Below are positions 48,894 through 57,420 of a DNA stretch of 59,974 nucleotides, piece after piece. Below the pieces are notes generated by a model. That model ran no database searches. It was not told the origin of the DNA and saw nothing but the letters and a program-made list of their open reading frames with translations. Position numbers and translations under genes: made by a program. Origin of the DNA: Lawsonibacter hominis (GTDB lineage Bacteria; Bacillota; Clostridia; Oscillospirales; Oscillospiraceae); contig NZ_JACOPP010000018.1 in NCBI RefSeq assembly GCF_014287895.1, positions 1 through 59,974 of the forward strand, written 5' to 3'. The stretch's first letter is position 1. Each line of letters opens with the position of its first letter.

Positions 48894-50090
48894 TCAGTCG
48901 TAGTTGATGTATTCGATCTCCAGCCAGTGCGTCCAGCCCCGGCCCTCCAGCTTCGTTTTCACCACTCCTTTTTTCGTGTTCATGGCCTCGATCACATAAC
49001 CGTCACCGATATAAACACCAATGTGTCCGTCATGCCAGACAGTCAGACCGGGGGTGTCCGGCATGGTTTCAATGGGACCGGACACCGATGCAGAGTAGTA
49101 CATCTGGTTGGCGCCCAGGTCAGGCATACCATTGGTAGCATATCCGATGGTCAATGTTTCAGGGTCGAGCCAGCCATAGCCTTTGATCAGTCCTACACAG
49201 TCTGTTGTCCGGCCGCCCAGCCAGTTAGCCCGGATGAAATCTGCGTAGGTACCCACGCCGTCCGGATACTGCTCCAGCTTGTAAGCGAAGAGCGAGTCAG
49301 TGAGGACATTGCCGTATGTCCCCCAGACATAACCCCAGCCGGACTCCCAAGCGTGGGTGGCATAGATCGCAAGGTCTGCTGCATTCTTAGTGGAGGGATC
49401 GGTGAAGGTGGAGATGTCCAGGTCGATGCTGGCTCCGCCACCTCGGAGATACTCGCCACCGTAACTGCCGCCTCCAGCGCTCCCTGCGATCATGGTATAG
49501 ATGTGGTCGATGTTGCTTTTATCATCCTTTGTGATCGTTCTGCCTAAGTGCGCCTCCAGATTGGCGTATGCCTGGTACAGCGAGACTGGTACAGCGACGG
49601 TATATGCTTCTTCCTCTGTACTTGTGGTTCCATCCTCCAGAGTTACTTCCACAGTTCGTGTCCGGGTTTCTGTGGTGTAGAAGCACTCCACAAAGCTGTC
49701 TGCAGCACTCGCGGATGGAGCGTCCGCCCCAAAGCAGAGGGCATAAAAAACGGCCTTGACACGGATAGGGTCAAGGCCGTTGCTGCTGTCCATCTGTTCG
49801 TTGACAGAGGACACCGCCGAATCCAGAAGAGAAAAAGCCGAGCGCATCTCCTCAATGTGATACTGAAATTCCGCAGGAACATCGCTGGAAAACTCACCCC
49901 CGTAGAAGCACGCCTCCACCGAATAGTTGTTGTGTTCTGCGCCGCCGGAGCCAATGGCGCAGAGAAGAGCGATCAATAGAATGACCGGCGAAAAGATTGC
50001 CACCAGAATCCAGCCCACACCTTTTCGGGTCTTTTCATTGGTGAGGAGCATAGCGGCAGCTTTCGCCACAGCGGCAGCAGAAAGAGCCAT
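48894..50090 (-). CDS. Conjugal C40 (NlpC/P60-like) peptidase with membrane anchor
   Basis: 398 residues. N-terminal membrane helix (VGWILVAIFSPVILLIALLC), a long extracellular helical region, then a C-terminal hydrolase: TTDCVGLIKGYGWLD (catalytic Cys) and WHDGHIGVYIGDGYVIEAM (His). It fills the VirB1-like role of opening peptidoglycan for the channel. Its start ATG shares a base with the VirB4 stop. Confidence 0.88.
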   Translation of the reverse strand: MALSAAAVAKAAAMLLTNEKTRKGVGWILVAIFSPVILLIALLCAIGSGGAEHNNYSVEACFYGGEFSSDVPAEFQYHIEEMRSAFSLLDSAVSSVNEQMDSSNGLDPIRVKAVFYALCFGADAPSASAADSFVECFYTTETRTRTVEVTLEDGTTSTEEEAYTVAVPVSLYQAYANLEAHLGRTITKDDKSNIDHIYTMIAGSAGGGSYGGEYLRGGGASIDLDISTFTDPSTKNAADLAIYATHAWESGWGYVWGTYGNVLTDSLFAYKLEQYPDGVGTYADFIRANWLGGRTTDCVGLIKGYGWLDPETLTIGYATNGMPDLGANQMYYSASVSGPIETMPDTPGLTVWHDGHIGVYIGDGYVIEAMNTKKGVVKTKLEGRGWTHWLEIEYINYD

Positions 50091-51921
50091 CAGCGACCAC
50101 CTGCCGATCCGAAGAGCTTCGCTTTGTAGGCCGGAGCGTGAACCTCCAGCAGGTATCGTTCATTGCCGCACTTATACAGACAGACACCCCGCTGGGGAAA
50201 CTTGATGAGGTTGTACTCCGACTCCTCCAGCTGAAGCATATCCATGTAGGAACGCTTGTCGATGGAACCGGCGTTGAACAGGAACTGGTGAGGAGGGATG
50301 CTGAACAGGGGTTTTGTCATCTCACGGACGCCCTCCTGGTCGAAGTCCTCCAGATTCTGACTGGCCAGAAGCATGGCGGATTCCTTCTTTCTCACACGTT
50401 TCAGGCAGTTGCGGATGTACTCGATGGCGGTGGGATTGGACAGCCAGATATACAGCTCGTCCAGAGCTGCCACGGTATTGCCCACGGTCAGAAGTTTGTC
50501 GGACATGAAGGACAGCACGTTGAAGAGCATGGCGTTGCGTACATTTTTGCCGCACTGAGCATCCCTTTCACTCCGAACACCAGAAAGCGGCTGGAGGTGA
50601 TGTTGGTGTGTCCATTGAAGAACTGAGCGTCGGCTCCCTTGCACATGGAGTGCAGGCCCAGAAGCACCTCTTGTAGGAGTTTTTCGGTATAGAGCTGGTG
50701 CTGACCGGCATCGTAGTTTTTGAATTCCTGCTCGATGAGGTCGTAAAGGTCGGAGAGAATGGGATAGTCCTCCGGACGCATCCGACTGAAGTTGGTGCGC
50801 TCGGTGATGCCGAACTTCTGATACAGCTTGGACAGCATGATCTCAATGGTATCGATATGCGCGTCGCTGAAATCCTTATAGGCCCGGAAGAAGTCCTTCA
50901 GGAAGGAGATGTGCTGGGCCAGCAGGGTGCTTTTGCGAAAGGCCTCCGGCGCATCAGTGGCATTGGGGTCGCCGCCATCATCCCAGCACTTGGGTTCCAG
51001 TACATTGATGATGTACTGTCCGGCCATGAGGTCGGCAAAGCAGCCGCCCACCGCCTCGCACATCTCCTGCTGTTCGTGTTCGGCATCCAGAGAGATGATG
51101 GACTTGCCGGACTCCAACAGGTTCAGGATGAGCAGCTTCATGAGGTAGGATTTGCCCTGACCGGAGTTGCCCAGGATCAGGATGTTGGCAGAGGTCTTGT
51201 CCTCGTCCCGCTGGTCGAAGTCCACCAGGATGTTGCTGCCGTATTTGTCTTTTCCAATGTAAAACCCTTTGGGGTCCAGCTTGCCGGAGTAGTTGAAGGG
51301 ATAGAGGTTTGCCACGCTGGAGGCGGGTAGCACTCGTTCAAACTGGACGCCGAAGGCATTGTGACCGCTGGGATTGACACAGCGGAATCCCTGTTGCTGG
51401 CGAAGCAGGAGCTTGTCAACATTCAATTTGCTTCGTACCAGCTCCGTCAGCACATCGGTCTGAAGCAGCTTGAGGGTGTTGTAGTCCGAGGCGGTCAGCT
51501 CGATATAGACCGCACAGTGGAGCAGCGGCTCACGGTTGCGGTGCATGGCGGCCACCAGCGTGGCCACATCCTGCAGGTTGCTCTCGGCAGTGACTGTCTG
51601 CTGCAGGTCATTGGTGTTGGAGCTGTTCATGCGGTTTTTATTGGCTGCGTTCTGGATGATGCGCTTTTCCTCTGCGGGTGTGACCTGCCGGGTGTAGATC
51701 CGCAGGGTGATGCCGCCTTTTTCTCCCAGGTGGCGGAGGATGGCCTGCTCGTCCGTGCTGGTGGGGTATTCACGAAGCGCCCAGACGCAGCGATAGGTGT
51801 TGCCGCAGATAAAATGATCCGGCATGAAGCTGACCACAGAGGGAGCGATCATGTCCAGGAAGGACTTGATGTTTGCTTCCTCGGAGCTCTGAGACACTGG
51901 GGTTGCTCGTTTCTTTGCCAT
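50090..51921 (-). pseudogene. VirB4-type conjugation ATPase, frameshifted
   Basis: About 610 codons when joined. The first ORF (from 51921) has the N-terminal VirB4 region and Walker A GNSGQGKSYLMK near residue 250, and runs in frame through FLVFGVKGMLSAAK. The second reading frame continues NVRNAMLFNVLSFMSDKLLT, Walker B ALDELYIWLS and SIPPHQFLFNAGSIDKRSYM to GGR at 50090. The frames join if the run AAAAA at about 50548-50552 has six A. The ATPase energises pilus/channel assembly at the inner membrane. Either the gene is broken or the assembly has a homopolymer error. It lies above the C40 peptidase. Confidence 0.85.
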
Positions 51922-51935
51922 GGAATCCCTCCTTC

Positions 51936-52517
51936 TTATTCGCCCACAATGACCCAGCGGTCACCGTCATAATCCTCGTACTGCTCGGTGGTCACATTCT
52001 GTTCGAAGTAGACACCCAGCATCCGTTTGAGATCCTGTTCTGTGGCCCGGCGGGTGGTAAATCCGTTGTCATTGATGCTCTGCTCGATGCGGCTGAGGTA
52101 CGGAAACACATCCGTCTCCTTTTCCTTCCGCAGCCGGATGATGATATAAAACTCCCGGCTGGAGGCCATCAGCACCTGAATGCGGTCCAGGTGTGTGCTG
52201 TCCTGCTCCAGAAGCTTGCGTATGGCGGGAAGCTCCTCGCAGGTCTGCCGCTCCTGATAGAAGGTCTTGTTCCGTTCAAAGGACTCCTTGGAGTTGAGTG
52301 CCAGCATCTCAATCTCAGCCTGTCCCTTGACCACATTCAGCAGAGCGTAGATTCTGGCACTGATGCTGGAGTCCGGCAGGACGCTGATGTTGGTGGGCTT
52401 GATGATGAAGAATACCAGGTCGCCCATGCGGGTGGCGATACAGTAGTCTTTGACGCTGTCGATCCCCATGAGCTGCCGGGTAGACTGGGCCGACTTATCT
52501 TTTTTCTTTCTGCTCAT
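51936..52517 (-). CDS. Conserved T4SS-associated protein next to VirB4
   Basis: 193 residues, soluble, Lys-rich N-terminus (MSRKKKDKSAQSTRQLMGID), then YCIATRMGDLVFFIIKPTNI, SARIYALLNVVKGQAEIEML and YLSRIEQSINDNGFTTRRAT. It is the usual ~200-residue protein preceding VirB4 in clostridial ICEs and looks like the N-terminal VirB4 domain as a separate chain. Stop to VirB4 start is 14 bases; it overlaps the next gene upstream by ATGA. Confidence 0.75.
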   Translation of the reverse strand: MSRKKKDKSAQSTRQLMGIDSVKDYCIATRMGDLVFFIIKPTNISVLPDSSISARIYALLNVVKGQAEIEMLALNSKESFERNKTFYQERQTCEELPAIRKLLEQDSTHLDRIQVLMASSREFYIIIRLRKEKETDVFPYLSRIEQSINDNGFTTRRATEQDLKRMLGVYFEQNVTTEQYEDYDGDRWVIVGE

Positions 52518-52915
52518 AATGTGATTCCTCCTTCGGAAAAGAGCGCCGGAAACAGACCGGTGCAGTGGATGGTGACGCGGCAGGTCACCGTCTTGGGGTG
52601 CTGACTGAACCAGTATTTTGCTCGGACGTTTCTTGCGCTATAGCAGCAGGAGCTTTCACACAAGCGTCCGCCCACATAGCTTTTCAGCAGGGCCCGCAGA
52701 CTGCGGAAGCCGTGATAATATCTGCCGTCCTCACTGCGGCAGCACCATTTGTTTTGGGACTCGTGCCAGAAATATGCATTGTCACACTCCCAGCGTCTGC
52801 GTTTCCGGCTCCACCGAAGGGTCAACGAAGCAGACAGATCTTTTTCTTCGTATTCCCCGGCTTCCCTGAACGGGAAAGGAGGCGCAGTGCTGAACATGGT
52901 TTCGTCATAGCTCAT
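52514..52915 (-). CDS. Small Trp/Cys-rich ICE protein, unrecognised
   Basis: 133 residues from MSYDETMFSTAPPFPFREAG. Contains SLTLRWSRKRRRWECDNAYF and a Cys-rich GGRLCESSCCYSARNVRAKY. No known domain; soluble. Its stop overlaps the 193-aa gene start. The start is at the end of the VirB3/PrgI-like gene. Confidence 0.62.
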   Translation of the reverse strand: MSYDETMFSTAPPFPFREAGEYEEKDLSASLTLRWSRKRRRWECDNAYFWHESQNKWCCRSEDGRYYHGFRSLRALLKSYVGGRLCESSCCYSARNVRAKYWFSQHPKTVTCRVTIHCTGLFPALFSEGGITL

Positions 52916-52916
52916 A

Positions 52917-53174
52917 TCACATTCTCCATTCATAAAATTGCTGTTTGGTGATCAGGAAGGCCACCGCATACCGGATAAAATCCAGAATGCTGGTTCCGTC
53001 AAACCGAATGCTGAGGAAGGCATAGACTGCCGTCAGCACCAGCGGAATAAAAATTCCGGTCTGGGAGAGCGCCAGGACAGAGAGCAAAAGCCCTACGCCG
53101 ATGACGCCCACATCCTTGAGTTCCCAAAGCCACAGCATCGCTTTGGCAGTCAGGTTATCGGGATAGATGTACAG
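52917..53174 (-). CDS. PrgI/VirB3-like small membrane protein, probably CTG-initiated
   Basis: 85 residues if started at CTG 53174 ((L)YIYPDNLTAKA then MLWLWELKDVGVIGVGLLLS), 73 from the internal ATG 53138. Two hydrophobic stretches (VGVIGVGLLLSVLALSQ; GIFIPLVLTAVYAFLSI). GGAGGTG lies nine bases before the CTG, and an in-frame stop lies two codons upstream, so no ATG/GTG/TTG can supply the conserved YPDNL segment. It helps VirB4 assemble the membrane complex. Confidence 0.72.
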   Translation of the reverse strand: MYIYPDNLTAKAMLWLWELKDVGVIGVGLLLSVLALSQTGIFIPLVLTAVYAFLSIRFDGTSILDFIRYAVAFLITKQQFYEWRM

Positions 53175-53197
53175 GGTAGTTCACCTCCAAGAAAAAA

Positions 53198-53223
53198 GCC
53201 GCCGGGGTATGTTCCCCAGCGGC
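53198..53223 (-). terminator. Intrinsic terminator after the RHH gene
   Basis: On the minus strand GCCGCTGGGG and CCCCGGCGGC pair around a 6-nt loop with one mismatch and are followed by TTTTTTC. It lies 12 bases past the RHH stop and just before the next gene's ribosome site, so it may act as an attenuator inside the transfer operon. Confidence 0.85.
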
Positions 53224-53234
53224 CATGCGGTATC

Positions 53235-53570
53235 TCATTCTTCGGTTGTTTCCTCGGTCTGGTTCTGCGCCTCGTATTCGGCCAGCGCCTGTTCGATGAG
53301 TCCGATGACGAACTCCTTCTGGCTGATCTTCCGGCCACGCTTTTTTTCGGCGGCGATGAAGTTCTTCAGCCGCTGATCCAGTTCCTCAGAGATTTGGAAT
53401 GCCAGGGTTTTGGTTGCTGCCATAATCGTTTTTCCTCCTTCGAAGTGTTCTTTGAGTACCAGTTCCACGTATTCTCCCAAGGTGCTCAGCGCCAGCTGCT
53501 CTTTCTCCGCAATGACCTTGGCGTGGAGGTCTGCGGGAATCATTGCACAGAGATTCTTTTTCGCATCCAT
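53235..53570 (-). CDS. Tandem ribbon-helix-helix-like protein
   Basis: 111 residues from MDAKKNLCAMIPADLHAKVI after GAAAGGAG. Two similar modules: first MIPADLHAKVIAEKEQLALS with TLGEYVELVLKEHF, second TLAFQISEELDQRLKNFIAA with SQKEFVIGLIEQALAEY. This arrangement suggests a fused ribbon-helix-helix dimer, a DNA-binding regulator of the transfer operon or an antitoxin-like protein; no toxin is adjacent. An upstream frame extension to 53648 is not supported by a site. Confidence 0.7.
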   Translation of the reverse strand: MDAKKNLCAMIPADLHAKVIAEKEQLALSTLGEYVELVLKEHFEGGKTIMAATKTLAFQISEELDQRLKNFIAAEKKRGRKISQKEFVIGLIEQALAEYEAQNQTEETTEE

Positions 53571-53687
53571 GGAGCGTTCTCCTTTCTGTATTTTGCAAGC
53601 AAAGCATACTGCACCCAAGGGCAAATAGCTATTCACAGAACCCAACAAAGAAGCAAGCGTAAACGAAGCAGAAGCAACAAGCCAAGT

Positions 53688-55310
53688 TCAGCTTGCCAGA
53701 AGCACCAGTGAAATGCCATGGAGAACATAGTCCACGCATGGAATGGCAACACTGTTGCCCAGTGCTTTGTAGCGAGATGAGTCCGAGGCGTTGGGGATGG
53801 CTGTCCAATTGTCCGGGAAGCCCTGGAGGCGCTCACATTCCAGTGGGGTCAGCCTGCGAATCAGTTTTGGTCGGCCTGTCCCTTGCAGCACAAGATCTGT
53901 AGCGTCCTTGTGCTGACGGGCGCTCTGAGTGCTGACTACCTCGCCGTCCTTGAACACATCCACCCTCTGCCTGCTGAATACCGCATGGTGGTCGGTAGCG
54001 GTCAAGGTATAGGCGATGTCCTGCTGATAGCCAATGCCGTTCCCACCGTTTTGGGGCTGCCGGTCGATGGCATTGCCGGTGATGCAGAACACCGGCTCCT
54101 GCTCCACCAACGGCACATTGTTGCCGCCGGTACCGTACCGTGCGGACATGGTGGGAGCGACCCGATGCGGGCCGGTGTAGCGGGAGTCGATGCCGTGGTT
54201 TTCATAGACCAGCGGCTGGTGTCCGTGTTCCTGGGCTCGGAGAGTCCCTGTCACATTTACACTGCATTCCATGACGCTGCCGCCCTGGTCGTTGAGACAC
54301 AAAACCGACGGCATACAGTTTCCTCCAGCGCTGCCCTTCAGCGTGGGGGCAAGTTCTTCGCCATAGCCGATACCTCCGGCGGATGCTCCGGCCCCGGCAG
54401 AGAAACCGGCAGTCAGGACGCAAGGGTAGCCTTGTCCGGCCTGACCGCCCCCTGCACTCAGGGATGTATGGCGCTCCGGCGTCAGGAAACAATCGCCGTT
54501 GCCCTTCGCCACCACTCCCTCCGCAATGAAGGTCTGCTGTTTCATTCCCGGTTGGGCTCCCAAGGCTCCGGCCACATCGTGCAGATCCCGGACTTCATCT
54601 CTCTGATTTGCCGCAAATGCAATCGGCTGGAGCAGACCATTTCGGCCTGTGGACATCCCGCAATTTACGCCAAGCGTTGCCGCAACATCGCCGGTCAAAT
54701 CGCCATTGTACCCATCAAAGCCTTCCACATCATCCTTGTCTGGCTGTGTGACAAAGGTCTGCATTTGCATATTGTTAGTGGCCATCAGGGCGCCGGACAC
54801 TCCGTGCAGGTTGATACCCTCATCCCTCTGGTTGATATGGTACGCTTCCAGCTTGGTCGCATCGCCGTCCGGTGGAGCGACTCCGGATTGGATTTCCAGC
54901 GCCCGTTTGAGCTTCTTTGGGAGCTCTTTCCCACGTTCAAGGGCTCGGCGCAGGATACCCAGGCAGGCTTTCCTGGTCAAATAGTATTTGTCCGGCGGAT
55001 CGTCCTGCAAAATCTGCGACAAGGAAGATTCTTTTTCTTCTCTGGGGGACACCCCAGTATTGAGCGTCAATGCATCGCCACGCCAGGGAGAAATCAGTTC
55101 CCAATATGATTCGCCCAGCAGATTCCCAGCGCCCGGTGTCAGGTCGAGGGACTGAAACACCACCGACTTTAATTCGGACGATCTCCTCGAGGACGATCCG
55201 GAAGTCCTCACCTTTGGGGGTTCCGCTGGAGAAAGCTCCGGGAACATTCTCCCACACCATGAATCGAGGTCGTATATCGAGAGCTGTCCTGTTTCGTAAT
55301 CGTTCTGCAT
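53688..55310 (-). CDS. C-terminal part of a split cytosine-5 methyltransferase (target recognition, motifs IX-X)
   Basis: 540 residues. Residues 1-124 overlap the 229-aa gene in another frame (TGQLSIYDLDSWCGRMFPEL). A SLSQILQDDPPDKYYLTRKA and CLGILRRALERGKELPKK block follows. A long Gly/Asn-rich middle repeats NQRDEGINLHGVSGALMATN and NQRDEVRDLHDVAGALGAQP with MQMQTF/MKQQTF, the likely target-recognition region. The end carries motif IX (RRLTPLECERLQGFPDNWT, near 485) and motif X (SRYKALGNSVAIP, near 512). The catalytic Cys and AdoMet motif are not here but in the 229-aa partner. It is therefore a two-chain enzyme in the manner of two-subunit m5C methyltransferases. Confidence 0.75.
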   Translation of the reverse strand: MQNDYETGQLSIYDLDSWCGRMFPELSPAEPPKVRTSGSSSRRSSELKSVVFQSLDLTPGAGNLLGESYWELISPWRGDALTLNTGVSPREEKESSLSQILQDDPPDKYYLTRKACLGILRRALERGKELPKKLKRALEIQSGVAPPDGDATKLEAYHINQRDEGINLHGVSGALMATNNMQMQTFVTQPDKDDVEGFDGYNGDLTGDVAATLGVNCGMSTGRNGLLQPIAFAANQRDEVRDLHDVAGALGAQPGMKQQTFIAEGVVAKGNGDCFLTPERHTSLSAGGGQAGQGYPCVLTAGFSAGAGASAGGIGYGEELAPTLKGSAGGNCMPSVLCLNDQGGSVMECSVNVTGTLRAQEHGHQPLVYENHGIDSRYTGPHRVAPTMSARYGTGGNNVPLVEQEPVFCITGNAIDRQPQNGGNGIGYQQDIAYTLTATDHHAVFSRQRVDVFKDGEVVSTQSARQHKDATDLVLQGTGRPKLIRRLTPLECERLQGFPDNWTAIPNASDSSRYKALGNSVAIPCVDYVLHGISLVLLAS

Positions 55311-55626
55311 TTCTCATCTCCTTTACAAGTCTGACCTGTTCCATGAACAAGCCGGAGCGCGCACCGGAGAGACCGGCACGGTTTCCGGCAACAGACAAGT
55401 CCTGACAGGGAGAGCCGCCGCAGATGATATCCACCGGCGGCAGCTTTGCACCGTCAAGCTTTGTGATATCGCCTACATGGACCATATCGGGGAATCGAAG
55501 CCGGGTCACTTCAATAGGGAACGCTTCGATTTCGCTGGCCCATACAGGAACAATGCCGTTGTGAATAGCGGCCAGCGGGAATCCCCCGATCCCGTCAAAC
55601 AGGCTGCCCATGGTCAGCGTTTTCAT
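54937..55626 (-). CDS. N-terminal part of a split cytosine-5 methyltransferase (catalytic motifs I-VIII)
   Basis: 229 residues. Motif I MGSLFDGIGGFPLAA, motif IV GGSPCQDLSVAG with the catalytic Cys, motif VI WENVPGAFS, motif VIII PQRRKRIFLVADF. It stops shortly after motif VIII at 54937, without target-recognition or motif IX-X. The last 374 bases overlap the start of the 540-aa gene in another frame, and both frames carry recognisable conserved sequence there. ATG 55626 overlaps the VirB6 stop (ATGA). Together the two chains would methylate DNA, perhaps to protect the element during transfer. Confidence 0.85.
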   Translation of the reverse strand: MKTLTMGSLFDGIGGFPLAAIHNGIVPVWASEIEAFPIEVTRLRFPDMVHVGDITKLDGAKLPPVDIICGGSPCQDLSVAGNRAGLSGARSGLFMEQVRLVKEMRNAERLRNRTALDIRPRFMVWENVPGAFSSGTPKGEDFRIVLEEIVRIKVGGVSVPRPDTGRWESAGRIILGTDFSLAWRCIDAQYWGVPQRRKRIFLVADFAGRSAGQILFDQESLPGYPAPSP

Positions 55627-56534
55627 TTGGCTACCGCCTGTACGATAGTTCTTGTGGTGGAGACTGCAGCCTGGGCAGTATAGACTGCGGACATGATGCT
55701 GGCACGGGTAGTCGTGTCCAGACCGAAGGTGCCGGCGATGCGGGGGATCTCACCTGCGGACAGCATCAGGCCAAGGCCCAGAAGCGCATTATCTTTAAAC
55801 ACCATCAATCCGGCTATCAATATGGTGGATTGATGGAAAGCGGTCAGGCACAGGCCGATGATCTGCTTGCACCACTGGATGAAGCCGTCGGTATAGCCAC
55901 GGGGCACGCTGAACATATAGAGACTGCCTACCGCAATTTGAATCAGAAGAATACCGCCGCGCTTCAGGTTTGCAAAGAATACCTTGATCACCGCATAGGC
56001 CATCAAGATAATACAGAACAGCAGCATGATCGGGCTGGTGATGGATGCAAACCCAAAGTATGAGCCGGATGTCATGCCTGTCAGAGAATCTACTCCGCTG
56101 AGCGTATCGACAATCTCAGTTGCCACCTCGCCAATGGAGGTCCCGTATCCGGTAATTCCGGCGGTGAGGCTGGCCTGCAGCGTGACAGAGAGCTCATAGA
56201 GCCGAACCGGTACTACGGTAAACAGGCTTACCGCCATAAAGCCCTTGATGGCGTTGAGGGCAATCTCCTTGACATTTCCTCTGCCGGAGGAGTATTCGAT
56301 GCCACATTCAAAACAGGCCACCACCAGGCCGGTGCCGTAGAGCGCCCAGGCCAGATAGGAGAAAAACAATACAACGCTCTGCACCCAGCTCATCTCGAAC
56401 AGCTCGACGCCCATGTTCCCCATCTCGGCAAAGAAGTTTCCGAGGAAGCCCATGACCTGGCCATAGATCCAGTCAACGATTTGACCGAGGACGGTATCGG
56501 CAACAAAATCCCAAATAAACAATGGTTCGCTCAC
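55623..56534 (-). CDS. VirB6/TrbL-like multispan channel protein
   Basis: 303 residues, about six membrane helices: WVQSVVLFFSYLAWALYGTG, MAVSLFTVVPVRLYELSVTL, PIMLLFCIILMAYAVIKVFF, GILLIQIAVGSLYMFSV, FHQSTILIAGLMVFKDN and ALLGLGLMLSAG. It forms part of the inner-membrane channel. The start is uncertain: GTG 56534 has AGAGG too close; a TTG at 56522 has AGAGGTG at a better distance. It overlaps the methyltransferase gene by ATGA. Confidence 0.85.
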   Translation of the reverse strand: MSEPLFIWDFVADTVLGQIVDWIYGQVMGFLGNFFAEMGNMGVELFEMSWVQSVVLFFSYLAWALYGTGLVVACFECGIEYSSGRGNVKEIALNAIKGFMAVSLFTVVPVRLYELSVTLQASLTAGITGYGTSIGEVATEIVDTLSGVDSLTGMTSGSYFGFASITSPIMLLFCIILMAYAVIKVFFANLKRGGILLIQIAVGSLYMFSVPRGYTDGFIQWCKQIIGLCLTAFHQSTILIAGLMVFKDNALLGLGLMLSAGEIPRIAGTFGLDTTTRASIMSAVYTAQAAVSTTRTIVQAVAK

Positions 56535-56549
56535 CTCTTTTCGGGGCGA

Positions 56550-56608
56550 GGCCGTACCAACTGCTTGGGATAAAGGGCCAGGGGCCGTACAGTTGGTACG
56601 GCCCCTGG
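56550..56608 (-). promoter_or_regulatory. Mutually exclusive hairpins before the VirB6 gene
   Basis: CCAGGGGCCGTAC (56578-56590) pairs with GTACGGCCCCTGG (56596-56608) around a 5-nt loop. CAGTTGGTACGGCC (56590-56603) can instead pair with GGCCGTACCAACTG (56550-56563). The two stems share bases, so only one can form. The region lies between the 141-aa gene and VirB6 and could attenuate transcription or hide VirB6's ribosome site. Confidence 0.6.
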
Positions 56609-56617
56609 GTCACTTAC

Positions 56618-57043
56618 TTACATGGTTTGCTGCCACTGGGGGGCATCCGTCTGGGTCTGCTCCTGAAACACCTCCAGATAGTCCGACACCGCCTCCGTGA
56701 GCTGCTGGTAGTCCTGGCTGTTGGGATGGTAGACATACCAATCCGCTTTCCCATAGTCATCCCAGATGTAGGGGGTGATCCCGCTTTTGAAGTTCGGGTT
56801 GCTGGTATGCTTTTTGCCGAGGATGTCGGAAAGATTCAGGAGCAGCGCATCCACCTGGCCTTCGTTCCGATTCAGAATGGAGATGCGAAGACCATGGTAT
56901 TGATTTGCCACAATTCCTGTGACGAACTGAATCTTTGCCCGATTCAACTCATCCAGGCGCACATAGCAGGCCCGGCCTACATAAGTGGCATCCGGATACT
57001 TCGGGGCAACGATCTTGTGAAGCTCTTGCTCAAAAAAGTTCAT
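56618..57043 (-). CDS. ICE-associated hypothetical protein (DUF4313-like)
   Basis: 141 residues, soluble: MNFFEQELHKIVAPKYPDAT, YVGRACYVRLDELNRAKIQF, ALLLNLSDILGKKH and WYVYHPNSQDYQQLTEAVSD. AAGGAGGGC precedes the ATG. It is a common small partner in clostridial ICEs, of unknown function. It lies 9 bases below the VirB2-like gene. Confidence 0.7.
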   Translation of the reverse strand: MNFFEQELHKIVAPKYPDATYVGRACYVRLDELNRAKIQFVTGIVANQYHGLRISILNRNEGQVDALLLNLSDILGKKHTSNPNFKSGITPYIWDDYGKADWYVYHPNSQDYQQLTEAVSDYLEVFQEQTQTDAPQWQQTM

Positions 57044-57052
57044 ATGCCCTCC

Positions 57053-57400
57053 TTAGATGCCCACAATGTCCCAGAGATACATGGGAGCCGTCAGAGTAAA
57101 CACCAGGCAGGCAAACAGAATGGCCGGAGCCGCCCACTCAAACTGACCGGACTTCCGATACTCGAAATAAGCGGTGCCCAGCTTGGCGAAGAAGAATACG
57201 GCAAGGATCAGGTCGATGGCGGGAAACACCACATTGTCGACCACCGACTTGATCTGGGTAGATGCAGTGGACCAGGTGCTTTCGACGGCGCCAGCCACAT
57301 CCCCGGTACCTGCGGCGAAAGCTGTGGTCGCCATCAGGCAGGCCATTGCCAAGACCACGACCAGCATAACGATCAGGCGCTTATAGTTGAATTTACGCAT
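57053..57400 (-). CDS. VirB2-like pilin/DUF3852 membrane protein
   Basis: 115 residues from MRKFNYKRLIVMLVVVLAMA after GGAGGAAATC. Signal-peptide-like N-terminus ending TAFA, then two further hydrophobic helices (VVFPAIDLILAVFFFAKLGT; WAAPAILFACLVFTLTAPMY). Size and layout match VirB2-type subunits and DUF3852 proteins of clostridial ICEs. It probably forms or lines the transfer pilus/channel. It lies 20 bases from the 585-aa gene above. Confidence 0.78.
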   Translation of the reverse strand: MRKFNYKRLIVMLVVVLAMACLMATTAFAAGTGDVAGAVESTWSTASTQIKSVVDNVVFPAIDLILAVFFFAKLGTAYFEYRKSGQFEWAAPAILFACLVFTLTAPMYLWDIVGI

Positions 57401-57420
57401 AGATTTCCTCCATTGTGTTA

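Noticed and set aside
53883..55109. 408-codon plus-strand frame opposite the methyltransferase
   Set aside because: Antisense shadow; no ribosome site and no domain, whereas both minus-strand frames show methyltransferase motifs.
53688..55626. Reading the methyltransferase as a single gene broken by a frameshift
   Set aside because: The two frames overlap for 374 bases with plausible conserved sequence in each; one indel would lose one of them.
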